A stretch of DNA of 64,000 bases from contig NZ_CP050954.1 of assembly GCF_012273015.1 (NCBI RefSeq), positions 1,612,001 to 1,676,000 of the forward strand. Direction: 5' to 3'. The notes under the pieces are model-generated. The model did not search any database and had not been told where the DNA came from. It was given only the letters and a program-made list of their open reading frames with translations. The stretch is from Hymenobacter sp. BT18. GTDB lineage: Bacteria > Bacteroidota > Bacteroidia > Cytophagales > Hymenobacteraceae. The position numbers and the translations under genes were made by a program. Of this stretch, positions 48,542 through 58,117 are shown one piece after another (the stretch's first letter is position 1; every line of letters begins with the position of its first letter).

Positions 48542-49156
48542 TCAGTTCTGCAGTATCAGCCGCTTTGAGCCGACTACCTTATCGTTCTGCAGGATGCTGC
48601 ACATGTACATGCCCGCGGGCAGATCGGAGAGGTTAAGCGGCTGGCCGGCGGCGGTAAGGTCGGCCCGGAGCGGTACTACCCGCACCTCCCGGCCAATAAT
48701 GTTGGTGATGCGCAACTTGTAGTCCTGACCTTGCTTCTGGTCCAGGGTGAGCAACACCATACCCCGCGAAGGGTTGGGGTACAGCTGCAGGGAAGCTGCA
48801 GCGGGCTGGGTGCGCGCAACCGGCGTGATGGTGTTGACCGTGATGCTGCCGAACATACCCGCGCCCGGCCCGCCGTGGAACGTGCAGTGGTAACCGTAAA
48901 CGCCAGCGGTGGGAAAACTCAATGTTTTCGTACGCGCATTGGTGTTCATCGCAAACTGCTCAAACGCCCCGTTGTCGGAAGCCGTGGGGTGCGTGCCCGA
49001 TTCCCACTGAAACGTCACCTCGTCGCCGGGGTTGATGGTGAGAAACTGAGGCGAATAGGCGAAATCCTTCACAATGACGGTAAAGGAAGCGGCCGCCGCC
49101 ACGAGCTGCTGCCCCAGCAAGAGGGCGACCAGGCATACACGCGTAAAGAGTTTCAT
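48542..49156 (-). CDS. Cupredoxin-like secreted protein with T9SS C-terminal domain
   Basis: 204 residues from ATG 49156. Signal peptide, then a plastocyanin-like domain with copper ligands His (SGTHPT, about residue 56) and YHCTFHGGPGAGM (Cys, His, Met, about 90-102), the classical type I copper pattern. A type A T9SS C-terminal sorting domain follows (YPNPSRGMVLLTLD, about residue 124, to the end). The protein is probably exported to the surface and released or anchored by the type IX system. Role in electron transfer or copper binding is inferred from the fold. Confidence 0.85.
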   Translation of the reverse strand: MKLFTRVCLVALLLGQQLVAAAASFTVIVKDFAYSPQFLTINPGDEVTFQWESGTHPTASDNGAFEQFAMNTNARTKTLSFPTAGVYGYHCTFHGGPGAGMFGSITVNTITPVARTQPAAASLQLYPNPSRGMVLLTLDQKQGQDYKLRITNIIGREVRVVPLRADLTAAGQPLNLSDLPAGMYMCSILQNDKVVGSKRLILQN

Positions 49157-49298
49157 AGCTAGGGGAAAAAGAGTGAAAGAGAACATCGGCTGCTGCTAAG
49201 ACAAGCACCGTGCCTGTTTTGCGAGTGGCCGCTACGTCTTTCTACTCGGCTAGAGCGGGCCAAAGGTTGCCTGTCTACCGCAAAATTCTCTGGGCACG

Positions 49299-50060
49299 TC
49301 AGCAGTAGCGGATTTCCTGCAGCCCAAACGTGTGCAATTCACCATTAATTTCTACGGCCAGCTTGCCGTCGGGCTCCACGCCTACTATCTGGCCCAGAAC
49401 GCGGCGGCCCCGCACCTCGTAGGCTTGTAGCTCGCGGTAGCGGTAGAGCACCCGCAGGTATTGCTGCCGCTGCGTGGCAACATTGCCGGCCCGCAGCTGC
49501 AGGTAGCGCCGCTCCAGCGCTTCCAGCAGCCGCTCCACCAAGGCCGGCAGGGCATAGCTGCGCCCCGTCAGCACACTCAGGGAGGTAGCGGTGGGCACGG
49601 CAAACTGCGTTTGATTGATATTTATTCCGATGCCAACGATGCTGGATTGAATTCCGGCGCTATTTAAGGTGTTCTCAATAAGAATTCCACCCAGTTTTTG
49701 GTTATGGTAATACAAGTCGTTAGGCCATTTCAGCCGCAGAGCCGGTCCGTCACTCAGCAGGGCAGCTGCCCAATCGTACACGCCGAGTGCAACGGCCATA
49801 CTGAGCTGAAACTGATCGGCGGCGGGTAGGAACGTGGGCTTCCAGACAACGGAAAGCGTCAGATTTTCCCCGGGGGCGGCTTCCCATTCGTTGCCGCGCT
49901 GGCCCCGGCCGGCGGTCTGTTTGTCGGTCAGCACTACGCAGCCTTCCGTGGCGCGGCTTTTGAGAAGCAAATTGTGCGCCTCCGTGTTTGTAGAGGCACA
50001 TTCGGTCAGCCAAATCACTTGCTGACCCGTGAAGAGGGTTTTGGGGTGTAGTGCCTCCAC
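49299..50060 (-). CDS. birA: Biotin--[acetyl-CoA-carboxylase] ligase (BirA catalytic type)
   Basis: 253 residues from a GTG at 50060 (VEALHPKTLF); a longer reading would run across rsfS on the other strand and is rejected. Motifs: STNTEAHNLL (residues about 24-33), AGRGQRGNEW (biotin-binding GRGRxG), LKWPNDLYY and GILIEN. Ends with a small C-terminal SH3-like domain. There is no N-terminal HTH, so it is the monofunctional ligase that does not act as a repressor. It attaches biotin to the carboxylase carrier protein. Divergent from rsfS with 42 bases between starts, where TAGGTTTG (minus) lies. Confidence 0.9.
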   Translation of the reverse strand: MEALHPKTLFTGQQVIWLTECASTNTEAHNLLLKSRATEGCVVLTDKQTAGRGQRGNEWEAAPGENLTLSVVWKPTFLPAADQFQLSMAVALGVYDWAAALLSDGPALRLKWPNDLYYHNQKLGGILIENTLNSAGIQSSIVGIGININQTQFAVPTATSLSVLTGRSYALPALVERLLEALERRYLQLRAGNVATQRQQYLRVLYRYRELQAYEVRGRRVLGQIVGVEPDGKLAVEINGELHTFGLQEIRYC

Positions 50061-50086
50061 CTGATTTTCGTACTTTGTGATATTCA

Positions 50087-50094
50087 AACCTAAT
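50087..50094 (-). promoter_or_regulatory. -7 element TAGGTTTG for birA
   Basis: On the minus strand TAGGTTTG in the short birA-rsfS gap matches TAnnTTTG, about 27 bases before the GTG start. On the plus strand the same gap contains TACTTTG, a near match that would serve rsfS. Confidence 0.45.
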
Positions 50095-50102
50095 AATACC
50101 CC

Positions 50103-50489
50103 ATGAAAAGTACGCTGGTTCGGCAGGATTCGGACAGATTGGCAGATGTTGTAGTACGCGGCATGCAGGAAAAAAAGGCTTCCGACATTGTAGTGCTCGA
50201 CCTGAAAGAACTTAAAAATGCCGTAGCAGATTATTTTGTTATCTGCTCGGCTTCCTCCGATACGCAGATTGAAGCCATTGCCCGCTCCATCGAAGAAGAG
50301 GTAGAGAAACTCACCGGCCAGAACCCCTGGCAAACGGAAGGCCGTACCAACCGCGAGTGGGTGCTGCTGGACTATGTGGACGTTGTTGTGCACGTTTTCC
50401 TGCGTGACCGGCGCCAGTTCTACGCGCTGGAAGAGCTTTGGGGTGATGCCGAAATCACCTACGTGGAGGAAGAAACAGCCGCCCGGTAA
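50103..50489 (+). CDS. rsfS: Ribosome silencing factor RsfS
   Basis: 128 residues, full length for the family. The nucleotidyltransferase-like fold reads DIVVLDLKELKNAVADYFVIC, a SSDTQIEAIARS helix and DYVDVVVHVF near the end. RsfS binds ribosomal protein L14 and blocks subunit joining in stationary phase or starvation. It is followed 92 bases later by ftsH in the same direction. Confidence 0.9.
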   Translation: MKSTLVRQDSDRLADVVVRGMQEKKASDIVVLDLKELKNAVADYFVICSASSDTQIEAIARSIEEEVEKLTGQNPWQTEGRTNREWVLLDYVDVVVHVFLRDRRQFYALEELWGDAEITYVEEETAAR

Positions 50490-50581
50490 GGTAAACGGCC
50501 GGCTGATACGTCTGCCGCCCAAGAAAGGCGGGTACTGCCGAGTACCTCCAGATTTTTTGTCTTAGACTACGCTTTGTATTC

Positions 50582-52696
50582 ATGTCTGATAAGACCCCGC
50601 AAAAAAAGAAAAAACCCATGCTGCCTACCCCGTCGCCTAAGCCGGGCATGCAGCTGTGGATGCTGCTTGGCCTGGTCGTGTTCGTGCTGGGAATGGTGTA
50701 CTTCACCCGCAGCAACGCCACCCTCGACACCACTCAGCAAAAGTTTGAAACCTGGCTGGCGCAGGGCGATGTAAGCCGCGTGACGCTGGTAAACGACCGT
50801 ACGGTAGAGGTAATGCTCAAGCCCTCGGCGCTGCGCAAGCCCGAGCACGCCGAGAAGCTGGGCCGTCGGGGAATGCTGGCCCTGGAAGCCGGTCCCCAGT
50901 ACGCCTTCCGCGTGATTGACGGCAAAACCTTTAAGGAAGACTACGATAAGCTTCAGGCCCAGATTCCGCGCGAGCAGCAAGTCGGGCTGGAAGTAGACAC
51001 ACGTCAGGGCTATGGTGAGTTTATCAGCACCTGGGGCTTCATGATTCTGCTGATGGTGGGCTTCTGGTTCCTGATGCGCCGCATGAGCGGTGGCGGCGGG
51101 CCCGGCGGTCAGATCTTCAACATCGGCAAGTCGCGCGCGGCCCTGTTTGAAGGGGGCGACAAAGTTAAAATCACCTTTAAAGATGTAGCTGGGCTGGAAG
51201 AAGCCAAGGAGGAAATCCAGGAAATCGTGGAGTTCCTGAAAAACCCTTCCAAGTTCACCATCCTCGGCGGTAAAATCCCCAAAGGCGCCCTGCTGGTAGG
51301 CCCTCCCGGCACGGGCAAGACCCTGCTGGCCAAGGCAGTAGCTGGCGAAGCCGACGTACCCTTCTTCTCACTCTCGGGCTCCGACTTCGTGGAAATGTTC
51401 GTGGGCGTGGGGGCAGCGCGGGTACGTGACCTGTTCAAGCAAGCCAAAGCCAAGGCGCCCTGCATTATCTTCATCGACGAAATCGACGCCATTGGCCGCA
51501 GCCGCAGCCGGGGTAACGTACCCGGCGGCAACGACGAGCGGGAAAACACCCTGAACTCGCTGCTGGTAGAAATGGACGGCTTTGGCACCGACTCTGGCGT
51601 TATCATCCTGGCCGCTACCAACCGCCCCGATACCCTCGACTCGGCCCTGCTCCGTCCCGGCCGCTTCGACCGGCAGATCAGCATTGACAAACCCGACATC
51701 AACGGGCGCACCGAGATTTTCCAGGTGCACCTCAAGCCCATTACCCTGGGCCCCGATGTGGAAGCTAAGAAGCTGGCTGCCATGACGCCGGGTTTTGCCG
51801 GGGCTGAAATTGCCAACGTCTGCAACGAAGCCGCCCTTATTGCCGCCCGCCGCGACAAGAAGATGGTGACCATGCAGGACTTCACCGATGCCGTGGACCG
51901 CGTTATTGGGGGCTTGGAAAAGAAAAACAAGATTATCAGCCCCGACGAAAAGCGCATTGTGGCCTACCACGAAGCCGGCCACGCTATTGCTGGCTGGTTC
52001 CTGGAGCACGCCGATCCGCTGGTAAAGGTGAGCATTGTGCCCCGGGGCGTAGCAGCGCTGGGCTACGCGCAGTACTTGCCGCGGGAGCAGTTCCTCTACA
52101 ACACCGAGCAGCTTACCGATGAAATGTGCATGACGCTGGGTGGCCGCGCGGCCGAGGAGCTGGTCTTCGGTAAGATTTCCACGGGCGCCTTGTCTGATCT
52201 GGAGCGCATCACCAAAATGGCGTACAGCATCGTGACGATGTACGGCATGAACAGCAAGCTGGGCAATATCTCCTTCTATGATTCTAAGGGGCAGAACGAG
52301 TATGGCTTCTCGAAGCCGTATTCGGAAGCTACCTCGCAGATGATTGACGAAGAAGTACGCACCATTATCTCCGACGCCTACGTCCGGACCAAGGAACTGC
52401 TGACGGAGCGTCGGCACGAACTGGAGGTGGTAGCCAAAGAGCTGCTGGAAAAGGAGGTGCTGCTGCAGGATGATCTGGAACGACTAGTGGGCAAGCGTCC
52501 CTATGGCGGCCAGACCAGCTACCAGGCGCATATGGCCGGCACCGACCGGAGCGAAACCCTCAGCGAGTTGAAAAACGAACACCCGGTGGCCCTGGGCAAC
52601 GACTTACCCGAGCTGAACCTGCCAGGAGTTGACGATAAACCCGAGCAGTCTAATGGCTCGGGCATCGCCAGCGGCTCGGCAGCTACACCCGTGTAA
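50582..52696 (+). CDS. ftsH: ATP-dependent zinc metalloprotease FtsH
   Basis: 704 residues. A first membrane segment at about 20-40 and a second at about 140-160 enclose a periplasmic domain. The AAA domain has Walker A GPPGTGKT at about 240-247, Walker [10 protein letters not shown], and the SRH segment. The zinc site H463-E-A-G-H467 and the later Asp of [10 protein letters not shown] complete the protease. FtsH removes misfolded membrane proteins and some cytoplasmic regulators. A TACGCTTTG sequence just before the start resembles a promoter but is off consensus. The C-terminus is a low-complexity tail. Confidence 0.97.
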   Translation: MSDKTPQKKKKPMLPTPSPKPGMQLWMLLGLVVFVLGMVYFTRSNATLDTTQQKFETWLAQGDVSRVTLVNDRTVEVMLKPSALRKPEHAEKLGRRGMLALEAGPQYAFRVIDGKTFKEDYDKLQAQIPREQQVGLEVDTRQGYGEFISTWGFMILLMVGFWFLMRRMSGGGGPGGQIFNIGKSRAALFEGGDKVKITFKDVAGLEEAKEEIQEIVEFLKNPSKFTILGGKIPKGALLVGPPGTGKTLLAKAVAGEADVPFFSLSGSDFVEMFVGVGAARVRDLFKQAKAKAPCIIFIDEIDAIGRSRSRGNVPGGNDERENTLNSLLVEMDGFGTDSGVIILAATNRPDTLDSALLRPGRFDRQISIDKPDINGRTEIFQVHLKPITLGPDVEAKKLAAMTPGFAGAEIANVCNEAALIAARRDKKMVTMQDFTDAVDRVIGGLEKKNKIISPDEKRIVAYHEAGHAIAGWFLEHADPLVKVSIVPRGVAALGYAQYLPREQFLYNTEQLTDEMCMTLGGRAAEELVFGKISTGALSDLERITKMAYSIVTMYGMNSKLGNISFYDSKGQNEYGFSKPYSEATSQMIDEEVRTIISDAYVRTKELLTERRHELEVVAKELLEKEVLLQDDLERLVGKRPYGGQTSYQAHMAGTDRSETLSELKNEHPVALGNDLPELNLPGVDDKPEQSNGSGIASGSAATPV

Positions 52697-52711
52697 GCAG
52701 CCATTTTGCCG

Positions 52712-52747
52712 AAAAAAGCCAGCCTGATTTAGCAGGCTGGCTTTTTT
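52712..52747 (+). terminator. Terminator after ftsH
   Basis: AAAAAAGCCAGCCT pairs with AGGCTGGCTTTTTT around an 8-base loop; strong T-run at 52742-52747. Confidence 0.9.
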
Positions 52748-52827
52748 GTGCTTTGCCTGGCCGATATGCTCCTCCAGTATGCTCGCAGCTTCGCCCGGCT
52801 CATACCATGCTTCTGTCGGGCATCATC

Positions 52828-52835
52828 TATCTTTG
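52828..52835 (+). promoter_or_regulatory. -7 element TATCTTTG for the LUD operon
   Basis: Full match to TAnnTTTG, 8 bases before the ATG at 52844; this implies a very short leader or a start a little further downstream. Confidence 0.45.
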
Positions 52836-52843
52836 AGCAACGT

Positions 52844-53497
52844 ATGCCGGACTCTTCTCGCGACTTAATCCTGCGGCGCATCCGCACTGCTTTGCAAAAG
52901 CCGGCCCCCCAGCCGGCTGCTCCCGATTTTAGTGCCCCGCTTCACCCAGTGCCCGCCGACGACTTGGCCATTGCCTTTGCCGAGAGCTTCCGGCGGGTGG
53001 GCGGCGCCTTCTATTATTGCGAGTCAATAGAGCATTTCTACAACCAGCTATTCCTTTACAAGAAAGAGCATAAGCTGGAGTATCTGTACGTATGGGAGCC
53101 TGAGTTGAAGAAGCTCCTGCACGCCGGTGACATCGTTTTTCAGGGAGACGAGGCCGGCTTTATTGCGCATGCGGCGGCTAGCCTCACCACCTGCGAGGCT
53201 CTGGTAGCCCGCACGGGCAGCGTATTAGTCAGTAGCGCCACGGGCAGTGGGCGCCGGCTTAGTATTTACCCCGAACGGCATCTCGTGCTGGCCCGCACGT
53301 CGCAAGTGGTAGCCGATATTGCCGACGCCCTGCAGGTGCTACAGTCGCCTATGGGCGACAAGCTACCCTCCATGTTTTCCCTGACCACCGGCCCCAGCCG
53401 CACGGCCGACATCGAAAAAACCCTGGTTCTGGGCGCCCACGGCCCGCGGGCCATAGCCCTGTTTTTGCTGGATGACACTCCCTCCCCGTCTGCCTGA
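52844..53497 (+). CDS. LUD-domain protein (LutC/YkgG family)
   Basis: 217 residues from ATG 52844 (MPDSSRDLILRRIR). The LutC-type layout is visible: ESFRRVGGAFYYCES, EALVARTGSVLVSSATGSGR, LVLARTSQVVADIADAL. LutC is part of the lactate utilisation complex LutABC, but no lutA or lutB is present here, and in Bacteroidota lone LUD proteins are common next to housekeeping genes, so its role is unclear. It overlaps the LpxH-like gene by 26 bases. Confidence 0.75.
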   Translation: MPDSSRDLILRRIRTALQKPAPQPAAPDFSAPLHPVPADDLAIAFAESFRRVGGAFYYCESIEHFYNQLFLYKKEHKLEYLYVWEPELKKLLHAGDIVFQGDEAGFIAHAAASLTTCEALVARTGSVLVSSATGSGRRLSIYPERHLVLARTSQVVADIADALQVLQSPMGDKLPSMFSLTTGPSRTADIEKTLVLGAHGPRAIALFLLDDTPSPSA

Positions 53498-54254
53498 CCT
53501 GGCCCTTACGCCGGGGCGTCGGGTGTACTTTGCTTCCGACTTTCACTTGGGTGCCCCCACGGCTGCCCACTCCCTGGAGCGGGAGCGGAAAATTGTGCGC
53601 TGGCTCGACCAAGCCGCCCAGGATGCCGCGGCTATCTACCTGCTCGGGGATATTTTCGACTTCTGGTTTGAATACCGGCACGCCATTCCGCGGGGCTTCA
53701 TCCGCCTGCAAGGCAAGCTGGCCGAACTCACGGACGCCGGTTTGCCCCTCACCTTCTTTACCGGCAACCACGATATGTGGATGTTCGACTACTTTACGCA
53801 GGAGCTGGGCATTCCCATTTTGCGGCAGCCGGTAAGCCAGCTGATTGGGCAGCGGGAATTTCACATTGGCCACGGCGACGGCCTCGGTCCCGGCGACCAT
53901 ACCTATAAAGTGCTTAAGCGTCTTTTTGCTTCCCCCGTAGCCCAATGGCTGTTTGCGCGCCTGCACCCCAACCTGGGCATTGGCATAGCCAACCGCTGGA
54001 GCAAGCACAGCCGTCTGCAGAACGGGGCGGCCGATGAGCAGTATTTTGGGGAAGATGAATGGCTGCTTGTCTATTGTAGGGAGCTGGAAAAGCGCCACCA
54101 CCACGACTACTATATTTTTGGGCACCGCCACCTGCCCCTGGATGTGGAGGTGCTGTCCCAGAGCCGGTACCTGAACCTCGGCGAGTGGGTCAATTATTGC
54201 TCGTATGCCGTATATGATGGGAACGACTTGGCTTTGCAGTATTTCGAACGGTAG
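53472..54254 (+). CDS. lpxH: UDP-2,3-diacylglucosamine diphosphatase, LpxH-like
   Basis: 260 residues. Calcineurin-like motifs in order: SDFHLGA (about 21), LGDIFDFWFE (about 57), GNHDMW (about 98), HGDGLGPGDH (about 136) and GHRHLPLD (about 217). LpxH hydrolyses UDP-2,3-diacylglucosamine to lipid X in lipid A synthesis at the inner membrane face. The motif spacing fits the family. It overlaps the LUD gene, indicating co-transcription. Confidence 0.85.
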   Translation: MTLPPRLPDLALTPGRRVYFASDFHLGAPTAAHSLERERKIVRWLDQAAQDAAAIYLLGDIFDFWFEYRHAIPRGFIRLQGKLAELTDAGLPLTFFTGNHDMWMFDYFTQELGIPILRQPVSQLIGQREFHIGHGDGLGPGDHTYKVLKRLFASPVAQWLFARLHPNLGIGIANRWSKHSRLQNGAADEQYFGEDEWLLVYCRELEKRHHHDYYIFGHRHLPLDVEVLSQSRYLNLGEWVNYCSYAVYDGNDLALQYFER

Positions 54255-54270
54255 GTCCGTCGGCAACCGG

Positions 54271-55188
54271 GTGGCGCAACGCCATTCCAGCGTTGCGCGG
54301 GCAGCAGCCTGGGCAGCTTTCCTGTTCGTTGCGCTGCTTGGCACCGGGCTGCGGGCCAAGGCGCAGCCTACCGTTCCGGCGGCCGCCTCAGTTGCCCCGG
54401 CCGCACGCGTAGCCGCACCCGCTTCCCCGGTTGCTGCGCCAGCGGCTCCCTGGTCGTTGGTGCGCACCATTGCCCTGCCCAACCCCGGGGCCGCGTCCCT
54501 CGACCGGCGGGGTACGCTCTACGTGGCCGACGCCCAAAATAACCTGCATCAATACACTCCCGACGGGCAGCCGCTCACCACGTACTCGGCCCCGCTGCCG
54601 GGCCACGTAGCCCAGCTGGAAGCCTGGAACCTGACCAAGCTGCTGGCCTTTTACGACGACCGGCAGGAAGTGCTGCTCCTGGACCGTTTCCTGGCCCCGC
54701 TTACCCAGGTCCGCCTGGCCGACTACCTGGATGGGCTGATCCGGGTGGCTACGCTGGCTCCCGACGACAAATTGTGGCTGCTCAACGAATCGGACCTGAC
54801 GCTGCGCCAGTTTGACTCCGGGGCGCAACGGCTAGTGGCCAGCACCCCGCTCGATCTGCTGGTAGGCCGCTCCCGCCCCGATTTCCGCTTTCTGCGTCAG
54901 TACCAAAACAACCTGTATCTGGTTGACTATAGCAGCGGCATCTACGTGTTCGACAACCTGGGCACGTACCGCAAAAAGCTGCCTTTTGCGGGACTAAACC
55001 AGGTTGGCTTCCGGGGCGACGAGCTGTATTTCCTGCGCGACGGGGCACTGCATTTCTTCCACCTCTACACGCTCACGGAGCGCACAGTGGCCTTGCCCGC
55101 CGAGGCCGGGGCCAGCCGCCTGATTCTGCTGGGTGAGCAGTACGCCTACTTATTTACGGCCGCCGGTATTGCGGTGTACCAGCTTTAA
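54271..55188 (+). CDS. Exported beta-propeller-like hypothetical protein
   Basis: 305 residues from the GTG at 54271; ATGs upstream lie inside the LpxH-like gene. A signal peptide is present (AAWAAFLFVALLGTGLRAKAQ) followed by an Ala/Pro linker. The remainder is made of beta-strand blocks with YVADAQNNLHQYTPDGQ-like and NLYLVDYSSGIYVFDNLG-like NHL/WD-type repeats. Conserved in Bacteroidota next to lpxH-like genes as far as I recall, function unknown. The C-terminus is complete and lacks a T9SS domain. Confidence 0.6.
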   Translation: MAQRHSSVARAAAWAAFLFVALLGTGLRAKAQPTVPAAASVAPAARVAAPASPVAAPAAPWSLVRTIALPNPGAASLDRRGTLYVADAQNNLHQYTPDGQPLTTYSAPLPGHVAQLEAWNLTKLLAFYDDRQEVLLLDRFLAPLTQVRLADYLDGLIRVATLAPDDKLWLLNESDLTLRQFDSGAQRLVASTPLDLLVGRSRPDFRFLRQYQNNLYLVDYSSGIYVFDNLGTYRKKLPFAGLNQVGFRGDELYFLRDGALHFFHLYTLTERTVALPAEAGASRLILLGEQYAYLFTAAGIAVYQL

Positions 55189-55260
55189 CAGCCACTTTTC
55201 CCGCCATTGCCAAGAAGACGCGGCCACTGATTTCCGCCCCAGCTGCCCCGAAAAAGTATA

Positions 55261-55286
55261 GGCCCGTCCACCCGACGGGCCTTTTT
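55261..55286 (+). terminator. Terminator after the beta-propeller-like gene
   Basis: GGCCCGTC pairs with GACGGGCC around a 5-base loop and is followed by TTTTT. Confidence 0.85.
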
Positions 55287-55401
55287 CGTCCCTGAGTCCA
55301 TCCTGTGGCCTGCTGCAAGGTCTGCCCCTTGCAGGCTGGTTTCCGTATCTTGAGCTCCTCTCTACCCACAGCCTTTCTCACCACCCCTTTCAACTCGCAT
55401 A

Positions 55402-58017
55402 ATGCGCGTTCTTTTCCTGAGTTTTGCTTCCCTCGCACTTTTCGTGGTTCCCCGGTTGGGCTTAGCGCAAAAGTCAACCAGCACCAGCCGCTTGGCTCCC
55501 CCCCTCCTGCGGGCCAGCGCTGCCTCAGCGCGGGAGGTGCGCGTGCAGGTCACCAGTGGTCCCGACTTCCGGCGCTGGCTGCAACAACAAATGCCAAATG
55601 CCCACGCAGTAGCCAGTATAAACCAGCCCGCGCTGCTTACCGTGAGCAATCTGCCGGCGGCCGGCCTGCGGAAGCTAGCTGCCTGCCCTTGGGTACGTTT
55701 CGTGGATCAGCCCAACCGGCGCGCCCACGAGGAAACCAGCGTTGCCTCTGCCGACCTCACCCTGAACACGCTAGCGGCCGTCTGGCACGCATTTCCGGAC
55801 CTTACGGGGGATGGGCTTACGGTTTCGGTAAAGGAGCAGGCTTTCGACACCACCGACCTTGATCTGCGGGGCCGGGCAGTGCCCTTTTCTCTGGATGGAC
55901 GCAACATTACGTCCCACGCTACCGAAATGGCCACCTTCATTGCCGGGGCCGGGAACACGGGGCCGCTGGGCCGGGGCACGGCCTCCCACGCCCGCATCGC
56001 ATCTTCCGATTTTGCCAACCTGCTACCCGACGATGCGGCCGTTTTGCAGGCGCAAGGGGTATCGGTGCAAAATCATTCCTATGGCGTAGCTATTGAAAAT
56101 TATTATGGCGTAGAAGCCGTAGCTTACGACGAGCAGGCCCAGCAGCTGCCGTCGTTGCTGCACGTATTTTCCTCGGGCAACAGCGGCGACCAAACCAGCC
56201 CCGAGGGTCCCTACGCCGGCTTAGCGGGCGTAGCCAATCTTACCGGCCAGCTCAAGCAGTCGAAGAACACCCTCAGCGTGGGCGCTACCAATGCCATCAA
56301 AGAGCTTACGCCCCGTAGTTCACGCGGGCCAGCTTACGATGGGCGCCTGAAACCCGAGCTGGTAGCCTACGGCGCCGGCGGCTCGTCCGATGCTGCGGCC
56401 CTGGTATCGGGGGCGGCCCTGCTGGTTCAGGACGCTTACCGCGCCCAGCACGCGGGTGCGCTGCCGTCCTCAGCCCTGGTAAAGGCCGCTTTGCTGAATG
56501 CCACCGACGATATAGGTTCGGCCGGGCCTGATTTTGCCACGGGCTTTGGCGAACTGGATGCGCTGGGGGCCGTGCAAACCATAGCCGAGCGGCGCCTTTT
56601 GGAAGGCAGCGTAGCCAACCTCACACAGCGCACTTTTACCTTGACGGTGCCCGCGGGTGCCCAGGAGCTGAAACTTACCCTTGCCTGGAACGACCCCGCC
56701 GCAGCCGCTAATGCCAGCCAGGCTTTGGTGAATGACTTAGACATCGAGCTGGTAGCGGTGGGCTCGGGCCAGCGGTGGCGCCCCTGGGTGCTCAGCACCA
56801 CGCCCCGCCTCGATTCTCTGGCGCTACCGGCCCGGCGTGGGGCCGACCACCTGAATAATGTAGAGCAAATTACCGTGGCTGTGCCGGCACCGGGCCAGTA
56901 CCAAGTCGTAGTGAAAGGATATGCAGTAACCAGCGGCAGCCAGCCCTTTTACGTGGCCTACGAAACTACAGCCCAGGGCCTACATTGGACATGGCCGGTA
57001 GCAGGCAGCGTAGTGGAAGCCGTTCAGCCCAACTATGTGCGCTGGCAATGGCTTGGGCCTGCGGCTATGGCTACGCTGCAGTTTCGGTTTGCAAATGATA
57101 CCCAATGGCAAACCGTGGCTACCAACGTGCCCGTGCAGGCCGGCTATTACGCCTGGGCACCACCCGACACCGCCGCCACCGTGCAGCTCCGGCTTCAGCT
57201 GAATGGCACTGGGGGCGAGGAGTCCGCGTCGTTTATCATTAGCCCCGACCCTAAGCTGCGCACCGTATACTACTGTTCGCCGCAGGCCTTGCTGGCCTGG
57301 CGTGCCGTACCGGGCGCCGAGCAGTACCAGCTCTACACCTTACGCGGCCGCTACCTGGAGCCCCTGCGCACCACCTCCGATACCACCCTGCGCATAGCCG
57401 ACAACGAGGGCGCTGCTCCTTACTACGCGGTAGCGCCATTGGTGCAGGGGCAGCCGGGCTACCGCAGCCTTACCCTCAACTATCAGCAAGGAACCAGCTG
57501 CTACATTGTGAGCTTTCTACCCCGGCAGGTAGTAGATGCCACGCTCCGATTTGATGTGCAGCTGGCCAGCACCTATCAGTTGGTATCCGCTACGCTGGAG
57601 CGGCAGGACGCCACCGGCTACGTAGCCCTGCAAACTGTTAGTCCGGTTACGGCTACCTCCCTGCAATTTGCCGATGCGGCGCCAACCCAGGGTAGCAGTC
57701 TTTACCGAATCCGCTTGGTTACCGCTACCGGCGCCACCTTCTACAGCCAGGCTGAGCGCGTGTATTATCTGCCGGACCAGGACGTAGCCGTTTTCCCCAA
57801 CCCCATTCAGTCCGGCCAGGCTCTTCGGGTAGCGGTGACCGGGGCCCCTGTTCTGCAGCTTCGGCTGTTCGACAACCTGGGCCGCATGCGCCGGGAGCTG
57901 ACGACCGATGGCGTCATCAATGAGCTGGGCACGCAGGGCCTGAAACCGGGCAGCTACCTGCTACGCGTTGAGGCCAACGACGGCCGCCGGTGGACGCGCC
58001 ACGTCATGGTGTATTAG
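55402..58017 (+). CDS. Subtilisin-like (S8) protease with T9SS C-terminal domain, divergent active site
   Basis: 871 residues with signal peptide (MRVLFLSFASLALFVVPRLG) and an inhibitor-like propeptide region (about 40-105). The catalytic segments are present but divergent: the Asp block reads VSVKE145QAFDTTD, with Glu where the catalytic Asp is expected (D149 is an alternative); His172 lies in SHATEMATF rather than HGTH; the oxyanion Asn260 is in SSGNSG; the Ser block is GGSS329DAAAL, lacking the Pro of GTSMAAP. It may be a weakened protease or a specialised one. Jelly-roll (P-domain-like) and Ig-like segments follow, and a type A T9SS C-terminal sorting domain (PNPIQSGQALRVAV, from about 795 to the end). 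Confidence 0.85.
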   Translation: MRVLFLSFASLALFVVPRLGLAQKSTSTSRLAPPLLRASAASAREVRVQVTSGPDFRRWLQQQMPNAHAVASINQPALLTVSNLPAAGLRKLAACPWVRFVDQPNRRAHEETSVASADLTLNTLAAVWHAFPDLTGDGLTVSVKEQAFDTTDLDLRGRAVPFSLDGRNITSHATEMATFIAGAGNTGPLGRGTASHARIASSDFANLLPDDAAVLQAQGVSVQNHSYGVAIENYYGVEAVAYDEQAQQLPSLLHVFSSGNSGDQTSPEGPYAGLAGVANLTGQLKQSKNTLSVGATNAIKELTPRSSRGPAYDGRLKPELVAYGAGGSSDAAALVSGAALLVQDAYRAQHAGALPSSALVKAALLNATDDIGSAGPDFATGFGELDALGAVQTIAERRLLEGSVANLTQRTFTLTVPAGAQELKLTLAWNDPAAAANASQALVNDLDIELVAVGSGQRWRPWVLSTTPRLDSLALPARRGADHLNNVEQITVAVPAPGQYQVVVKGYAVTSGSQPFYVAYETTAQGLHWTWPVAGSVVEAVQPNYVRWQWLGPAAMATLQFRFANDTQWQTVATNVPVQAGYYAWAPPDTAATVQLRLQLNGTGGEESASFIISPDPKLRTVYYCSPQALLAWRAVPGAEQYQLYTLRGRYLEPLRTTSDTTLRIADNEGAAPYYAVAPLVQGQPGYRSLTLNYQQGTSCYIVSFLPRQVVDATLRFDVQLASTYQLVSATLERQDATGYVALQTVSPVTATSLQFADAAPTQGSSLYRIRLVTATGATFYSQAERVYYLPDQDVAVFPNPIQSGQALRVAVTGAPVLQLRLFDNLGRMRRELTTDGVINELGTQGLKPGSYLLRVEANDGRRWTRHVMVY

Positions 58018-58117
58018 GCCGTGCCGGGGTGGCCGCTCATCGGGCGCCAACGGCATGGGCTACGGAAAAGTACATGGCAAGTACCCTAATGGTCGTGGCC
58101 CTGCTCTGCCGTGGGCC

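Noticed and set aside
49299-50522. A 407-residue reading of birA extending past rsfS
   Set aside because: The extra 154 residues are antisense to rsfS; a GTG at 50060 with an upstream TAGGTTTG explains the gene.
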